NCBI RefSeq assembly: GCF_905397275.1
Contig: NZ_CAJPUY010000009.1
Span: 124,001 to 188,000 of the forward strand
DNA length: 64,000 bases
Reading direction: 5' to 3'
From: Cupriavidus yeoncheonensis
GTDB taxonomy: Bacteria; Pseudomonadota; Gammaproteobacteria; Burkholderiales; Burkholderiaceae
Shown: one piece after another, positions 14,740 through 25,109 of the stretch
Position numbering within the stretch: the first letter of the stretch is position 1
How the letters are laid out: every line of letters begins with the position of its first letter
Made by a program: the position numbers and the translations under genes
The notes under the pieces: model-generated
Seen by the model: the letters and a program-made list of their open reading frames with translations, nothing else
Database searches by the model: none
What the model was told of the DNA's origin: nothing

Positions 14740-16200
14740 TCAGGCGGTGCCGCCCACCGTCATGTTCTCGATGCGCAGCGTCGGCTGGCCGACGCCCACG
14801 GGCACGCTCTGGCCTTCCTTGCCGCACACGCCCACGCCCGAGTCCAGTCGCATGTCGTTGCCGATCATGGTGACGTCCTTGAGCGATTCCGGGCCGTTGC
14901 CGACCAGCGTGGCGCCCTTGACCGGATAGGTGATCTTGCCGTCCTCGATCATGTAGGCCTCGCTCGCCGAGAACACGAACTTGCCGTTGGTGATGTCGAC
15001 CTGGCCGCCGCCGAAGTTGACCGCATACAGCCCGCGCTTGACGCTGGCGATGATTTCCTGCGGATCGCGGTCGCCGTTGAGCATATAGGTGTTGGTCATG
15101 CGCGGCATCGGCAGCGCGGCATAGCTTTCGCGGCGGGCGTTGCCGGTCACGGGCATCTTCATCAGGCGCGCGTTGAGCGTGTCCTGGATATAGCCGCGCA
15201 GGATGCCGTCCTCGATCAGCGTGGTGCACTGGGTCGGGTTGCCTTCGTCGTCCAGGTTCAGCGAGCCGCGGCGGTTGGCCAGCGTGCCGTCATCCACCAC
15301 GGTCACGCCCTTGGCGGCCACGCGCTCGCCCATGCGGCCGGCAAACGCCGACGAGCCCTTGCGGTTGAAGTCGCCCTCCAGGCCGTGGCCGACCGCTTCG
15401 TGCAGCAGCACGCCGGGCCATCCCGGGCCGAGCACCACGGTCATCGCGCCGGCCGGCGCGGGGCGGGCTTCCAGGTTGACCAGCGCCGAGGATACGGCCT
15501 CGTCCACGTATTGCTGCAGCAGCGCATCGGTGAAATAACCGTAGGCGTAGCGGCCGCCGCCGCCGGACGAACCGATCTCGCGCCGGCCGTCCTGTTCGGC
15601 GATGACCGTGACCGACACGCGCACCAGCGGACGCACGTCCGCGGCCATCACGCCGTCGCTGCGCGCCACCAGCACCACGTCGTATTCGCCGGCCAGTCCT
15701 GCCATGACCTGCACCACGCGCGGGTCCTTGGCGCGCGCCATGCGCTCGACGCGTTCGAGCAGCGCTACCTTCTCGGCGGCCGCCATCGACTCGAGCGGGT
15801 CGTTCGGCGTGTACAGGTTGCGGCCCGTCTGCGAGGCCAGTTCGCCGGCCACCTTGACGCGCCCGCCACCGGCACGGCCGATGGTACGCGTGGCTGCCGC
15901 GGCCTGCGACAGGGCCGGCAGGCTGATGTCGTCCGAATAGGCGAAGGCGGTCCTGTCGCCGGAGACGGCGCGCACGCCTACGCCCTGGTCGATGCTGAAG
16001 CTGCCCGACTTGACGATGCCTTCTTCCAGGCTCCACGCCTCGTTGCGGGTGTACTGGAAATACAGGTCGGCATAGTCGACCTTGTGCGTGAAGATATCGG
16101 CCAGCACGCGCTGCAGCTTGGCTTCGTCCAGGCCGTACGGCGTCAGCAGCAGTTGCTGCGCGGTGGCAAGGTTGCGGATTCCGAGATCGCCGGCGTTCAT
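14740..16200 (-). CDS. tldD: TldD metalloprotease
   Basis: TldD with TldE/PmbA forms a cytoplasmic metalloprotease that processes modified peptides such as microcins and degrades unfolded chains. The 486-residue protein has the zinc-binding HEAVGH (HExxxH) motif in [20 protein letters not shown], and the family's C-terminal [16 protein letters not shown] segment. No tldE partner is in the window; in many betaproteobacteria it lies elsewhere. The gene is followed closely by the aroG promoter and preceded by a nitrilase-family gene 82 nt upstream in the same direction. Confidence 0.96.
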   Translation of the reverse strand: MNAGDLGIRNLATAQQLLLTPYGLDEAKLQRVLADIFTHKVDYADLYFQYTRNEAWSLEEGIVKSGSFSIDQGVGVRAVSGDRTAFAYSDDISLPALSQAAAATRTIGRAGGGRVKVAGELASQTGRNLYTPNDPLESMAAAEKVALLERVERMARAKDPRVVQVMAGLAGEYDVVLVARSDGVMAADVRPLVRVSVTVIAEQDGRREIGSSGGGGRYAYGYFTDALLQQYVDEAVSSALVNLEARPAPAGAMTVVLGPGWPGVLLHEAVGHGLEGDFNRKGSSAFAGRMGERVAAKGVTVVDDGTLANRRGSLNLDDEGNPTQCTTLIEDGILRGYIQDTLNARLMKMPVTGNARRESYAALPMPRMTNTYMLNGDRDPQEIIASVKRGLYAVNFGGGQVDITNGKFVFSASEAYMIEDGKITYPVKGATLVGNGPESLKDVTMIGNDMRLDSGVGVCGKEGQSVPVGVGQPTLRIENMTVGGTA

Positions 16201-16282
16201 GAACAGTCCTTTCTTTCTTGCTGGGGCGCCGGCATGGGTGGCCGGCGCCGTGAATCAGGTTGGGCGGAAGCTTCCGCCAATG

Positions 16283-17104
16283 CTACAGCACCCGGTGCTT
16301 CAGCGCGGGCAGGTTCTGCCGGACTTCGGCCAGCCGCGCGGGGTCGATCACGCCGCTGACCACGCCTTCGCCCTCGGGCAGCACGGCCAGCAATTCGCCC
16401 CACGGATCGACCAGCATCGAGTGGCCCCAGGTACGGCGGCCGTTCTCATGCTTGCCACCCTGTGCGGCGGCGAGCACATAACACTGGTTTTCGATGGCCC
16501 GTGCGCGCAGCAGGATTTCCCAGTGCGCCTGCCCCGTGGTGTAGGTGAAGGCGGCCGGCATCAGAATCAAGCTGGCACCGTCGTCGCCCGCGAGCCCGCG
16601 GTAAAGCTCGGGAAAGCGCAGGTCGTAGCACACCGACATCGCCACGCGTCCGCACGGCGCGTCGAAGCTGACCGGCGTGCTGCCCGCCAGGATGGTGCGC
16701 GATTCGTCATAGCTTTCCGCGCCGCGCGTAAAGCCGAACAGGTGGATCTTGTCGTAGCGGGCCACGCGTTCGCCGCGCGGGTCGAACGCGAGCGAGGTGT
16801 TGTAGACGCGCGCGTCGTCGCCGCACCACATCGGCAAGGTCCCGCCAACCAGCCAGATGCGGTGGCGCCGCGCGGCATCGGCCAGGAACTGCTGCACCGG
16901 GCCGTCGCCGTCCTGTTCGCGGATGGCGATCTTGTCGGCTTCGCGCTGGCCCATCATGCAGAAGTACTCCGGCAGCAGCACCAGCTCGGCACCGCCGCGC
17001 GCCGCTTCGGCAATCAGCGCATCGGCACGGGCGAGGTTGGCATCGAGCGATGTGCCGGTCACGGTCTGGATGGCGGCAACACGAAACGGGGCGGGGGCTT
17101 GCAT
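16283..17104 (-). CDS. Carbon-nitrogen hydrolase (nitrilase superfamily, Nit1/Nit2-like)
   Basis: The 273-residue enzyme hydrolyses C-N bonds of amides. The Glu-Lys-Cys triad is visible: Glu in LVLLPEYF (about residue 46), Lys in YDKIHLF (about 119) and Cys in SVCYDLRFPELYR (about 158). The Nit-type tail and substrate-loop residues fit deaminated-glutathione amidase or omega-amidase-like proteins. It lies between yhdP and tldD in a leftward run often conserved in betaproteobacteria. The exact substrate is inferred by family only. Confidence 0.9.
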   Translation of the reverse strand: MQAPAPFRVAAIQTVTGTSLDANLARADALIAEAARGGAELVLLPEYFCMMGQREADKIAIREQDGDGPVQQFLADAARRHRIWLVGGTLPMWCGDDARVYNTSLAFDPRGERVARYDKIHLFGFTRGAESYDESRTILAGSTPVSFDAPCGRVAMSVCYDLRFPELYRGLAGDDGASLILMPAAFTYTTGQAHWEILLRARAIENQCYVLAAAQGGKHENGRRTWGHSMLVDPWGELLAVLPEGEGVVSGVIDPARLAEVRQNLPALKHRVL

Positions 17105-17145
17105 GGACGGTTTCCTCGGTCAGCGCGCCGCGGCGATGCCGGTGC

Positions 17146-20100
17146 TCAGCGCGACAGGGCCGGTTCGGTGCGGTTCTGGTACGTCGGGGGTTGCGCCTTA
17201 TTGTCCCCCACTTTGCCGATCTGCGGGTCGGCCCAGCTGCCGGTGATGTGGTAGTGCTGCGTGAACACCCTGGAGAACTCGTCGGCGAACAGCAACTGAG
17301 CGGCGAGCGTGCCGATGCCCAGCACCGGGTTGATGAAGGCGGCCGCCACCGACGTGGTGGTGGCATTGATGCGCGGTACCACCTGGACATCCAGGTCCTG
17401 GGTCTCGCGCAGCAGGTTGGCCGAACCCGACATGCTCGCAATGATCTGCGGGCTCCTGAGTTCGAAGTCCTGGATCGATCCCACGCCGTTCTCGATCGTG
17501 CCGGACCCGGAAATACGGTCGAACAGCAGGCCGCGCCCGGACAGCGTGCGGAAATCGAGCGAGGCAAAGCGCAGCAGGCCCTGCAGGCTGAGCACGCCAA
17601 GCAGGCGCGCCGCACCGGGCTCGACGCTCAGGATCTGGCCGTTCTCCAGGTCGAGCGACAGCCGTCCTGCCAGGGTCGGGTAGTCGATCGACATCGGCGA
17701 GCCACGCCATGCCACGCGGCCTTCGAGCTTGCCCTTGCCGTCGCGCAGCGTGTGCGGCAGGCCCAGGCGTTCCAGCGTGGCCCCGGCATCGCGGATGTCG
17801 ATGGCGAACGTCAGTGCGGTGCGGCGCGGCGCGTTGGCCAGGTCGCCGTCGCGCAGCCGGCGCGGCACGCGCCAGGTACCCCTGCCGGTCAGTGTGGCGC
17901 CGGGTTGTTCGATCAGCAGCCGTTCGAGTGTCCAGACCGGTTCATCGCCGTTCTTGCCGCTGCGGGCCACGACCTCGAGCTTGCCGAAATCGTGACCGCG
18001 CAGCGTGAACTGCTCGGCCACCAGGTCGATGGACGGCAGCGTGTCGATGCTGCTGGCAATGGCGTCGACGACATTGTGTTCGTCGCTCGCGTCGGGCACG
18101 TTCAGGCGGCTCAGGCGCAGGCGCATGGCGCCGGAGCCTGACGGCCCCTCGGCGCGCCACTGCATCTTGCCGGCGATCTGGCGCGAGTCCAGGTTCACGT
18201 CCCAGCCGCCGGCCTCGCGCATGGCCTCGACCGTGACGTCGTCGATGGTGCGGCCCGCGGCCCTGAGCGTACGCATGCGCGCGTTGATACGCTCGGGCAG
18301 GAACGCGGGCGGGCTGGCGCGGCGGCTGCCGTCGCCCTGCATGCCGCCCAGGCTGGCGAGGGCGGATCGCCAGCCATCGAAATCGAACTGGTCGAGCGTG
18401 GCCGCCGCCGTGACGCCGCTTGCGGGCTGCGGTGCAGCCTGCTGCAGGCCGATGCCGCCGGCGACCACCTCGGTGTCGCCGCCATTGCGGTCGGGGCGCA
18501 GCAGGTAGCGCGCATTGAGCGCGCCGCCCAGCTGCACCACCATCTCTTCCAGTCCAGGGCGGGCCGGGGCGGGGCGCAGTTCGAAACGCAGCGGCATTTC
18601 CTGTGCCGCGGGCTTGGCCAGTGGCGCGGGCAGGCCGATGGCCATGCCGTTGAGGTCGGAGCTGACCTGCACCTGCATCTGGCGTTCGCGCGCGCTGAAC
18701 ACCGCGCTGTAGGCGGTGTTGCCTTCCAGCCGGGCCGCCAGCGCTGCCACGGCGGAACCGGAGGCCGCTTCACGCATGCCTGCCGCCGTGGCATTGCCGC
18801 TGGCGGTAACGCGCACGCTGCCGTCGGGTTGCGAGCCGCCGCCGATGCGGACTTCGCCGCCGAGGAAGCGCGCGCGCATGTTCTCGAGCTGGAAGCCGCG
18901 CTCGTTGAAAGCGATGACGCCGCTGGCGCCGCCCAGTTGCGGGGTTTGCGCGTTGAGCACGACATCGTTGCCGGGGAAGCGGAAGGTGCCGTCGACGCGC
19001 GTGGCATTGGCGTTGGTCAGCGGCATGTCGAGTTTGAGCCTGAGTTCGCCATTACCTTGCGCGCGCGCGTTGTCCGCCACGTGCCCGGTCCACTCGCGCA
19101 CCGGCGAGGCGGCCATGTAGCGCAGGAAGCCTTGCACCGCGCCGCTGGCGCCGCCATCGATCTCCAGGCGCCCGTGGTCGCTCAGGTCGTCAATGCGGCC
19201 GTTCACGTCCTGCAGCGTCACGCCGGCAATGCCCTGGACCGAGGCGCGCCGGGCCAGGAACGACATGCCGCCGCGCTCGAACAGCACCTGGCCGTCGATA
19301 TCGGCAAAGGTCGGCCACAGCGGGGCGCCGCCCGGGTTGGTCTCTTGTGCGGCGATCTGGTACCTGACCTGTCGGATCGGCACTTCCACGCGGAAGTCTC
19401 CCGCCTTCTCATGCGGCGCGTGGAACGGGAAATGCGTCAGGTCGCCCTTGAGCACGAAGCGCACGCCCGCGGCCTCGCCACCGGCCAGCGCGTCGGCCAG
19501 GTAGTGGCGCGTGCCGGCGGGGATGCCCAGCGGCAGATAGCGCGGCACCCGTGCCACCTGCGCACGGCTGAGTTCGCCGCCCAGGTCGGCAATGCCCGCT
19601 TCACTGTCGCCACCGGTGTGCCAAGTACCACTTACGGTGCCAGCCGTATCCGCATTGGCGAAGCGGATGTTCTCCAAGTTCACGGTCATGTGGCCGTCCT
19701 GGCGGGTCCAGCGCACGTCGCCGCCAATCTGGTCGAAGGGCAGGCGGGGTTCTTCAAACATGCCCGGCAGCACCAGCGCGGCGTTGGCGCCTTCGAAACG
19801 GACCGTGCCTTGCCGGTCGTCGAAACTGAACGTGCCCGACAGGTTGGCAAAGCCCGGCGTGCCCAGGCGAGGCTTGCCGCTGGCCCCGACCGCGGGCACC
19901 GCGGGCTGGCCGCTGACCGAGACGTTGCGCAGCGTGCCCTGCACGGCGTAGTGCGCCTTGCCGGGGCGCCGTTCGAGCACGCCCGCGCGGTCGCGGTTCC
20001 AGGTCACGTTCAGGTTGTCGATATGGCCGGCCGGCTGCAGCGCGCGCAGCTGGCGCAGCACCGCGGTATCGACCGGCATCGACGTGGCCAGCGCACGCAC

Positions 20101-21405
20101 CGTGTTCAGGTCGAACGTCGGTGCCTTCAGCGAGAAGTTGCGCAGCTCGCCCTTGTTGTCCCTGGCCCAGCCCAGCGTGACCTTGCGCATGCCTTCGCGC
20201 CACGCGGTGTCATTGGCCGAAGGCGGGCCGGCCGCGGGCCGCGGTTGCCAGAGCAGGGTGTCGATGGTCAGCAGGTTGCTGCCGTCACGGTCGCTGCGAT
20301 GCAGGAGGAAGGCCTGGGCATTGGCGAGCTGCAGCGCCTCGCTGGCGCCGGCGAGTTGCAGGTCGATGCCGCTGCCGCGCAGCCGGGCCTGGCTGCGCAC
20401 GATGCGGCCGCCCTGGAACTCGACCGAGCCGTCGGTGCTGAAGCTGCCGCCCGTCACGCGCTCGAACACGGTCAGGTAGCGTTGCACGACCGGCAACTGC
20501 AGTTGCGTGACGTCCCAGTTTGCCTGCCCGGACCAGTGGCGCCAGTTGCCGGCGCTGCGCAGGTAGTCGTGGCGCAGGCTTGCGCGCAGCACCAGCGGCC
20601 GCGGCGCCAGCGCCTCGGACTGCGCTTCCAGGCTGATTTCATGGTGCTGGCCGCTGCGCCGGGCGCTGAAATGGATCTGGGCCACGTCAAGCTGCGGCAG
20701 GTGGCCCTTTTCGTCGAGCCAGCGCAGCCTGCCGTCGCGCAGGTCCATCTTGCCCTGGGCCATCAGCCAGTCCAGGAAGCGGTTGTCGTCGGTGTTGCCG
20801 CCGACGGTGTCAATGGCCATGCCGGCAACCAGCAGCTTGCCCTCGGGCGTGCGGCGTACCAGTACATCGGTCTGCGTCGCGCTGAGCGTCTTGAACTGCA
20901 GGTTCATGCTGAACAGCGAGCGCCAGGAGAGCTGGCCGTCCAGCGCGCCGGCCGAGAGCAGCGTGCGCTGCTGGGGGTCGACGACCTTCAGGCCGTGGGC
21001 GCGGAAGGCCGGGTGCCAGCCATTCCAGTAGGTATCGAGCGAATCGATGGTCAGTTTCGCCGACAGCGCCAGCGAGCCGCGGTCTTCCAGCCATTGCCGC
21101 GCGGCGGACGCCTGCGGCCAAAGCACGAAGCGGATCATCAGGCCCGCCACCAGCGCCAGCGCGGCCAGGGCCAGCGCCAGCCGCAACAGCGTGCGGCCCA
21201 GGCCGCGCCAGACCGGATGGCGCACGGCCGCGCGCAGCAAGCCGGCGCAGCCGCGCGCAAACGCCCGCACGCGCTCCGCGGGCGAAGCCGGCGCAGCGAT
21301 CGACGGGGAAGCAATGGAAGCGGCCAGGCTGGCGACGGCCTCCTGGCTACCCGCGCCCGCGTTGGGGGTGGGGCCGTCAGCGGGGTTTGGGGCGCGGCTG
21401 GACAT
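17146..21405 (-). CDS. yhdP: YhdP-family AsmA-like protein (DUF3971)
   Basis: This 1,419-residue protein has one N-terminal membrane anchor (LARLALALAALALVAGLMI) and a very long periplasmic part rich in beta-strands, as in YhdP and other AsmA-like bridges. Members help move phospholipids between inner and outer membrane. The C-terminal AsmA-like region (FINPVLGIGTLAAQLLFADE; HYHITGSWADPQI) is typical. I use the ATG at 21405; an upstream ATG at 21468 would add 21 unlikely residues. It is divergent from glnE, separated by about 127 nt. Confidence 0.93.
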   Translation of the reverse strand: MSSRAPNPADGPTPNAGAGSQEAVASLAASIASPSIAAPASPAERVRAFARGCAGLLRAAVRHPVWRGLGRTLLRLALALAALALVAGLMIRFVLWPQASAARQWLEDRGSLALSAKLTIDSLDTYWNGWHPAFRAHGLKVVDPQQRTLLSAGALDGQLSWRSLFSMNLQFKTLSATQTDVLVRRTPEGKLLVAGMAIDTVGGNTDDNRFLDWLMAQGKMDLRDGRLRWLDEKGHLPQLDVAQIHFSARRSGQHHEISLEAQSEALAPRPLVLRASLRHDYLRSAGNWRHWSGQANWDVTQLQLPVVQRYLTVFERVTGGSFSTDGSVEFQGGRIVRSQARLRGSGIDLQLAGASEALQLANAQAFLLHRSDRDGSNLLTIDTLLWQPRPAAGPPSANDTAWREGMRKVTLGWARDNKGELRNFSLKAPTFDLNTVRALATSMPVDTAVLRQLRALQPAGHIDNLNVTWNRDRAGVLERRPGKAHYAVQGTLRNVSVSGQPAVPAVGASGKPRLGTPGFANLSGTFSFDDRQGTVRFEGANAALVLPGMFEEPRLPFDQIGGDVRWTRQDGHMTVNLENIRFANADTAGTVSGTWHTGGDSEAGIADLGGELSRAQVARVPRYLPLGIPAGTRHYLADALAGGEAAGVRFVLKGDLTHFPFHAPHEKAGDFRVEVPIRQVRYQIAAQETNPGGAPLWPTFADIDGQVLFERGGMSFLARRASVQGIAGVTLQDVNGRIDDLSDHGRLEIDGGASGAVQGFLRYMAASPVREWTGHVADNARAQGNGELRLKLDMPLTNANATRVDGTFRFPGNDVVLNAQTPQLGGASGVIAFNERGFQLENMRARFLGGEVRIGGGSQPDGSVRVTASGNATAAGMREAASGSAVAALAARLEGNTAYSAVFSARERQMQVQVSSDLNGMAIGLPAPLAKPAAQEMPLRFELRPAPARPGLEEMVVQLGGALNARYLLRPDRNGGDTEVVAGGIGLQQAAPQPASGVTAAATLDQFDFDGWRSALASLGGMQGDGSRRASPPAFLPERINARMRTLRAAGRTIDDVTVEAMREAGGWDVNLDSRQIAGKMQWRAEGPSGSGAMRLRLSRLNVPDASDEHNVVDAIASSIDTLPSIDLVAEQFTLRGHDFGKLEVVARSGKNGDEPVWTLERLLIEQPGATLTGRGTWRVPRRLRDGDLANAPRRTALTFAIDIRDAGATLERLGLPHTLRDGKGKLEGRVAWRGSPMSIDYPTLAGRLSLDLENGQILSVEPGAARLLGVLSLQGLLRFASLDFRTLSGRGLLFDRISGSGTIENGVGSIQDFELRSPQIIASMSGSANLLRETQDLDVQVVPRINATTTSVAAAFINPVLGIGTLAAQLLFADEFSRVFTQHYHITGSWADPQIGKVGDNKAQPPTYQNRTEPALSR

Positions 21406-21532
21406 GCGCAGATTATCCGACAATACTAGCCGCTCTCCAATCTGGCGCCCGGCCTTTGTATGTTGCAAACACCTGACGCGCGAGGGATGCCGCGGGGGCG
21501 CCGCATCTGTTCACGCATTTCAAGCTACTGGA

Positions 21533-24487
21533 ATGACTGCCTCTGATCCGACGAGTTCCGCGGTGGGCAACACCGCCGAAAACCAACCCGGCCAGGATGG
21601 CGCAGGCGCCACGCCCGGCCGGCCGCTGTGCGACATGGCTTGCGGCGCATTCGCCACTACCGCTGCCACGGGGCCGGAACCGGTCGATTTCGAGGGCCAC
21701 GTATTGTACTCGGCCGCGTGTTCGCATTACGTGCGCCGCGTGCTGCTGGCCCGGCCGGAGTTGCCGGGCATCGTGGCCGCCGCGGCAACGCGGCCGCTGT
21801 CCCGGGCCTGGATGAGCGAGCGCCTGAAGGCGTTGCAGGAGCCGTCGGCCGACCTGGAAGAGTCGGTCAAGCGCGCGCTGCGGCGCCTGCGCGCCGATGT
21901 CATGTGCGTGGCGATCGAGCGCGACCTGCGCGGTGAGGCGACGCTGGCCGAGGTCACGGGGGCCATGACCGATCTCGCCGAGCTTTGCATCCAGCACGGC
22001 CTCGCCATGCTTGGAGATGACCTGGCTCCCACCTTCGGGCGGCCGGTCGGCGAGCACAGCGGCGAGGTGCAGGAACTTGTCGTGGTCGGCATGGGCAAGC
22101 TCGGCGGACGCGAACTCAATGTCTCGTCCGACATCGACCTGATCTTCCTGTACGACGAGGACGGCGAGACCCATGGCGGCTCGCGCAGCCTGTCCAACCA
22201 CGAATACTTCATCCGGCTGGGCCGGCGCCTGATCAACCTGCTGGCCGACGTGACCGGCGACGGCTACGTGTTCCGCGTGGACATGCGCCTGCGCCCCAAT
22301 GGCGATGCCGGTCCGCTGGCCTGCAGCCTGGGCATGCTCGAGGAGTACCTGGTGGTGCAGGGCCGCGAGTGGGAACGCTACGCGTGGATCAAGGGGCGGG
22401 TGGTGTCGGCGCTCGATACGCCGCACGCGCAGCGCACGGCGGACTTGCTGGCGCGGCTGACCATGCCCTTCGTGTTCCGGCGCTACCTCGACTATGGCGT
22501 GATCGCGGCGATCCGCTCGCTGCACGCGCAGATCCGCAGCGAGGCGGCCAAGCGCAGCGGCGGCCTGCCCGGGCACGGCGTCAACCAGCGTTCATTCAAT
22601 ATCAAGCTTGGCCGCGGCGGCATCCGCGAGATCGAGTTCATGGCGCAGGTGTTCCAGCTGATCCGCGGCGGGCAGGATCCGGCGCTGCGCGTGCGGCCCA
22701 CGCTCGAAGTGCTGGCCGTTGCCGTCGACCGGGGCCTGCTGCCCGCGGCCCAGGCCGCGCAGCTGGCCGATGCCTACCGCTTCCTGCGCCAGCTCGAACA
22801 CCGCCTGCAGTATCGCGACGACGCCCAGACCCACCACCTGCCGACCACGCCGGAAGAGCAGCTCGCCGTGGCGCAGATGATGGGCTGCGCCGACTGGCCC
22901 GGGTTGCTGGGCAAGCTGGCCGCGCTGCAGGAGCCGGTGGCGCAGCAGTTCGAGGCCACGTTCTCCGATCCCGACGCTTCGCCGTGCGAGGCACTGTGGC
23001 CCGGCATCGTGCTGGAAGACCAGCAGGCGCGCGGCACGCAGGACGGGCCCGACCAGAGCGGCCCGGATACCGAGGTGTCGCCGTGCCAGCGCCTGCAGGA
23101 AGCGGGCTTCACCGATTGCCCGGGCCTGCTGGACCGGCTGCGGGCCATCGCCACGTCGCTGCGCTACCGTGCGCTGTCGGAATCGAGCCGGGTGCGCTTC
23201 GACCAGCTCGTCAACCGCGCGCTGGATCTCGCGGCGAGGCAGGAGGACGCGGACAGCACCATCACGCGCTTTATCGATTTCCTGGAGGCGATCAGCCGCC
23301 GCGCTTCGTATCTCTCGCTGCTGTCGGAATACCCGCAGGCCATGGACCGCGTCGCGCATACGCTGCATGCGTCGCGCTGGGCGGCCACGTACCTGACGCG
23401 CCATCCGCAACTGCTCGATGAACTGCTCGACAGCGATGCGCTGGCCGGCGCGCCGGACTGGCCGGCGTTCCGCCGCCGCCTGTCCGAGCGCCTGCTCGAC
23501 GCGGACGGCCAGATCGAGCAGCAGATGGACGTCCTGCGCCGCGAGCATCATGCCGAGACCTTCCGCATCCTGCTGCAGGACCTGCAGGGGCTGCTGACCG
23601 TCGAGCACATCGCGGACCGGCTCTCCGACCTGGCCGACGCCATGCTGGAGGCCACGCTGGAAACGGTCTGGCGCCAGCTCGCCACGCGCCATTGCGAGAC
23701 GCCGCGCTTCGCCGTGATCGCCTATGGGCGCCTGGGCGGAAAGGAGCTTGGCTATGCCTCGGACCTGGACATCATCTTCCTGTACGAAGACGAGCACGAG
23801 CGCGCGCCCGATGTGTACGCGGCCTATGCGCGGCGCCTCATCACCTGGCTGACCAGCCATACCGCGGCCGGCTCGCTGTTCGACGTGGACATGCGGCTGC
23901 GCCCCAATGGCGCGGCGGGCCTGCTCGTCACCAGCTTCGAAGCGTTCCGCCGCTACCAGCTGCGCGAAGGCGACAACACCGCGTGGGTCTGGGAGCACCA
24001 GGCGCTGACGCGGGCGCGCTTCTGCGCCGGCGATGCGTCGATCGGCGCGCGCTTCGAGGCGCTGCGCGACGAGATCCTGCGCCAGCCGCGCGACGCCGCC
24101 GCGCTGCGCGACGAGATCGTGCAGATGCGCGGCAAGGTGGCGGAAGGGCATCCGAACCCGACCCAGCTTTTCGACCTGAAACACGACCGCGGCGGCATGG
24201 TGGATATCGAATTCACCGTGCAGTACCTGGTGCTGCTGCATAGCCGGACCCACCCGCAGCTCACGCGCAACGCCGGCAATATCGCGTTGCTGCGCGAAGC
24301 CGGCGAGCTGGGCCTGATCGACGCCACGCTGGCGGTGCAGGTGGGCGACGCCTACCGGCAGTTCCGCGCGCTGCAGCACCAGCTGCGGCTGGACGGGCAG
24401 GACCAGGCCCGCGTGCCCGCCACGCAGGTGGCGGAACTGACCTCGCGCGTGGTGTCGCTCTGGCGGGCCGTGTTCGGTGCAGCCTGA
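21533..24487 (+). CDS. glnE: Bifunctional glutamine synthetase adenylyltransferase/deadenylase
   Basis: GlnE adds and removes AMP on glutamine synthetase in answer to PII and glutamine. The 984-residue protein has two nucleotidyltransferase domains: one near residues 185-205 (GKLGGRELNVSSDIDLIFLYD), one near 735-755 (GRLGGKELGYASDLDIIFLYE). Each carries the G-S-DxD motif, with helical regulatory segments between. The ATG at 21533 precedes a short variable N-terminus; the frame stays open far upstream without homology. Its end overlaps the start of the rhombosortase gene by 11 nt. Confidence 0.95.
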   Translation: MTASDPTSSAVGNTAENQPGQDGAGATPGRPLCDMACGAFATTAATGPEPVDFEGHVLYSAACSHYVRRVLLARPELPGIVAAAATRPLSRAWMSERLKALQEPSADLEESVKRALRRLRADVMCVAIERDLRGEATLAEVTGAMTDLAELCIQHGLAMLGDDLAPTFGRPVGEHSGEVQELVVVGMGKLGGRELNVSSDIDLIFLYDEDGETHGGSRSLSNHEYFIRLGRRLINLLADVTGDGYVFRVDMRLRPNGDAGPLACSLGMLEEYLVVQGREWERYAWIKGRVVSALDTPHAQRTADLLARLTMPFVFRRYLDYGVIAAIRSLHAQIRSEAAKRSGGLPGHGVNQRSFNIKLGRGGIREIEFMAQVFQLIRGGQDPALRVRPTLEVLAVAVDRGLLPAAQAAQLADAYRFLRQLEHRLQYRDDAQTHHLPTTPEEQLAVAQMMGCADWPGLLGKLAALQEPVAQQFEATFSDPDASPCEALWPGIVLEDQQARGTQDGPDQSGPDTEVSPCQRLQEAGFTDCPGLLDRLRAIATSLRYRALSESSRVRFDQLVNRALDLAARQEDADSTITRFIDFLEAISRRASYLSLLSEYPQAMDRVAHTLHASRWAATYLTRHPQLLDELLDSDALAGAPDWPAFRRRLSERLLDADGQIEQQMDVLRREHHAETFRILLQDLQGLLTVEHIADRLSDLADAMLEATLETVWRQLATRHCETPRFAVIAYGRLGGKELGYASDLDIIFLYEDEHERAPDVYAAYARRLITWLTSHTAAGSLFDVDMRLRPNGAAGLLVTSFEAFRRYQLREGDNTAWVWEHQALTRARFCAGDASIGARFEALRDEILRQPRDAAALRDEIVQMRGKVAEGHPNPTQLFDLKHDRGGMVDIEFTVQYLVLLHSRTHPQLTRNAGNIALLREAGELGLIDATLAVQVGDAYRQFRALQHQLRLDGQDQARVPATQVAELTSRVVSLWRAVFGAA

Positions 24488-25097
24488 TCTCGCCCGGCCC
24501 GGTGCAGCGTGGCCGGGCATGCTGGCCGCCATCGCCCTGGTCTGGGGGCTGTCGGCACTGATGAGCTTCGTGCCGTGGCTGCACGCGCACGGCCTCTACC
24601 TGCGCGACGCCGTGCGTGGCGGCGGCGAGTGGTGGCGGCTGGTGACGGCCATGTGGGTCCACCTGGACTGGCGCCACTGGCTTGCCGATGCCTGCGCCGC
24701 CGCGGGCCTGCTGCTGCTGGCCGGCCGTGCCGTGCGCGTACGTGAGGCACTGCTGGTTCTGGTGGCCTGCGGCATCGCGGTGCAGGTGGCGCTGCTGCGT
24801 GTGCCGGCGATCGGCTGGTATGGCGGATTGTCCGGCGCGCTGCACGGGCTGGCCCTGTGGGCGGCACTGAGCGTGTTGCGCGTGCCCGGCCTGCCGCGAG
24901 CGGTGGGGGTGCTGCTGAGCCTTGGCGTCATCGCCAAGGTGTGGGTGGAACAATCATGGCTGGCGCCGGTGGTGTTCGAGCCGTCCTGGGGCTTTGGAGT
25001 TGTCCGCGCCGCGCATGCCGCCGGCGCCGTGGCCGGCCTGGCTTGCTGGCTGCTGCAGGAGTGGTGGCGGGGCCGGCGCACGCCCGCCCCGCATTGA
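24477..25097 (+). CDS. rrtA: Rhombosortase (rhomboid protease for GlyGly-CTERM proteins)
   Basis: Rhombosortases are intramembrane serine proteases that cut the C-terminal GlyGly-CTERM anchor of exported proteins. The 206-residue protein (GTG start) has about six hydrophobic helices, WRLVTAMWVHLDWRHWLADA (the rhomboid WR...HL...H signature), the catalytic Ser in GGLSGALHG (about residue 122), VWVEQ and the catalytic His in RAAHAAGAVAGL. These motifs separate it from ordinary GlpG. It converges on a subtilisin gene whose product ends in a Gly run, a helix and RRR, its obvious substrate. An internal ATG at 24519 is an alternative start. Confidence 0.88.
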   Translation: MQPDLARPGAAWPGMLAAIALVWGLSALMSFVPWLHAHGLYLRDAVRGGGEWWRLVTAMWVHLDWRHWLADACAAAGLLLLAGRAVRVREALLVLVACGIAVQVALLRVPAIGWYGGLSGALHGLALWAALSVLRVPGLPRAVGVLLSLGVIAKVWVEQSWLAPVVFEPSWGFGVVRAAHAAGAVAGLACWLLQEWWRGRRTPAPH

Positions 25098-25109
25098 AGT
25101 CGCGGCCGC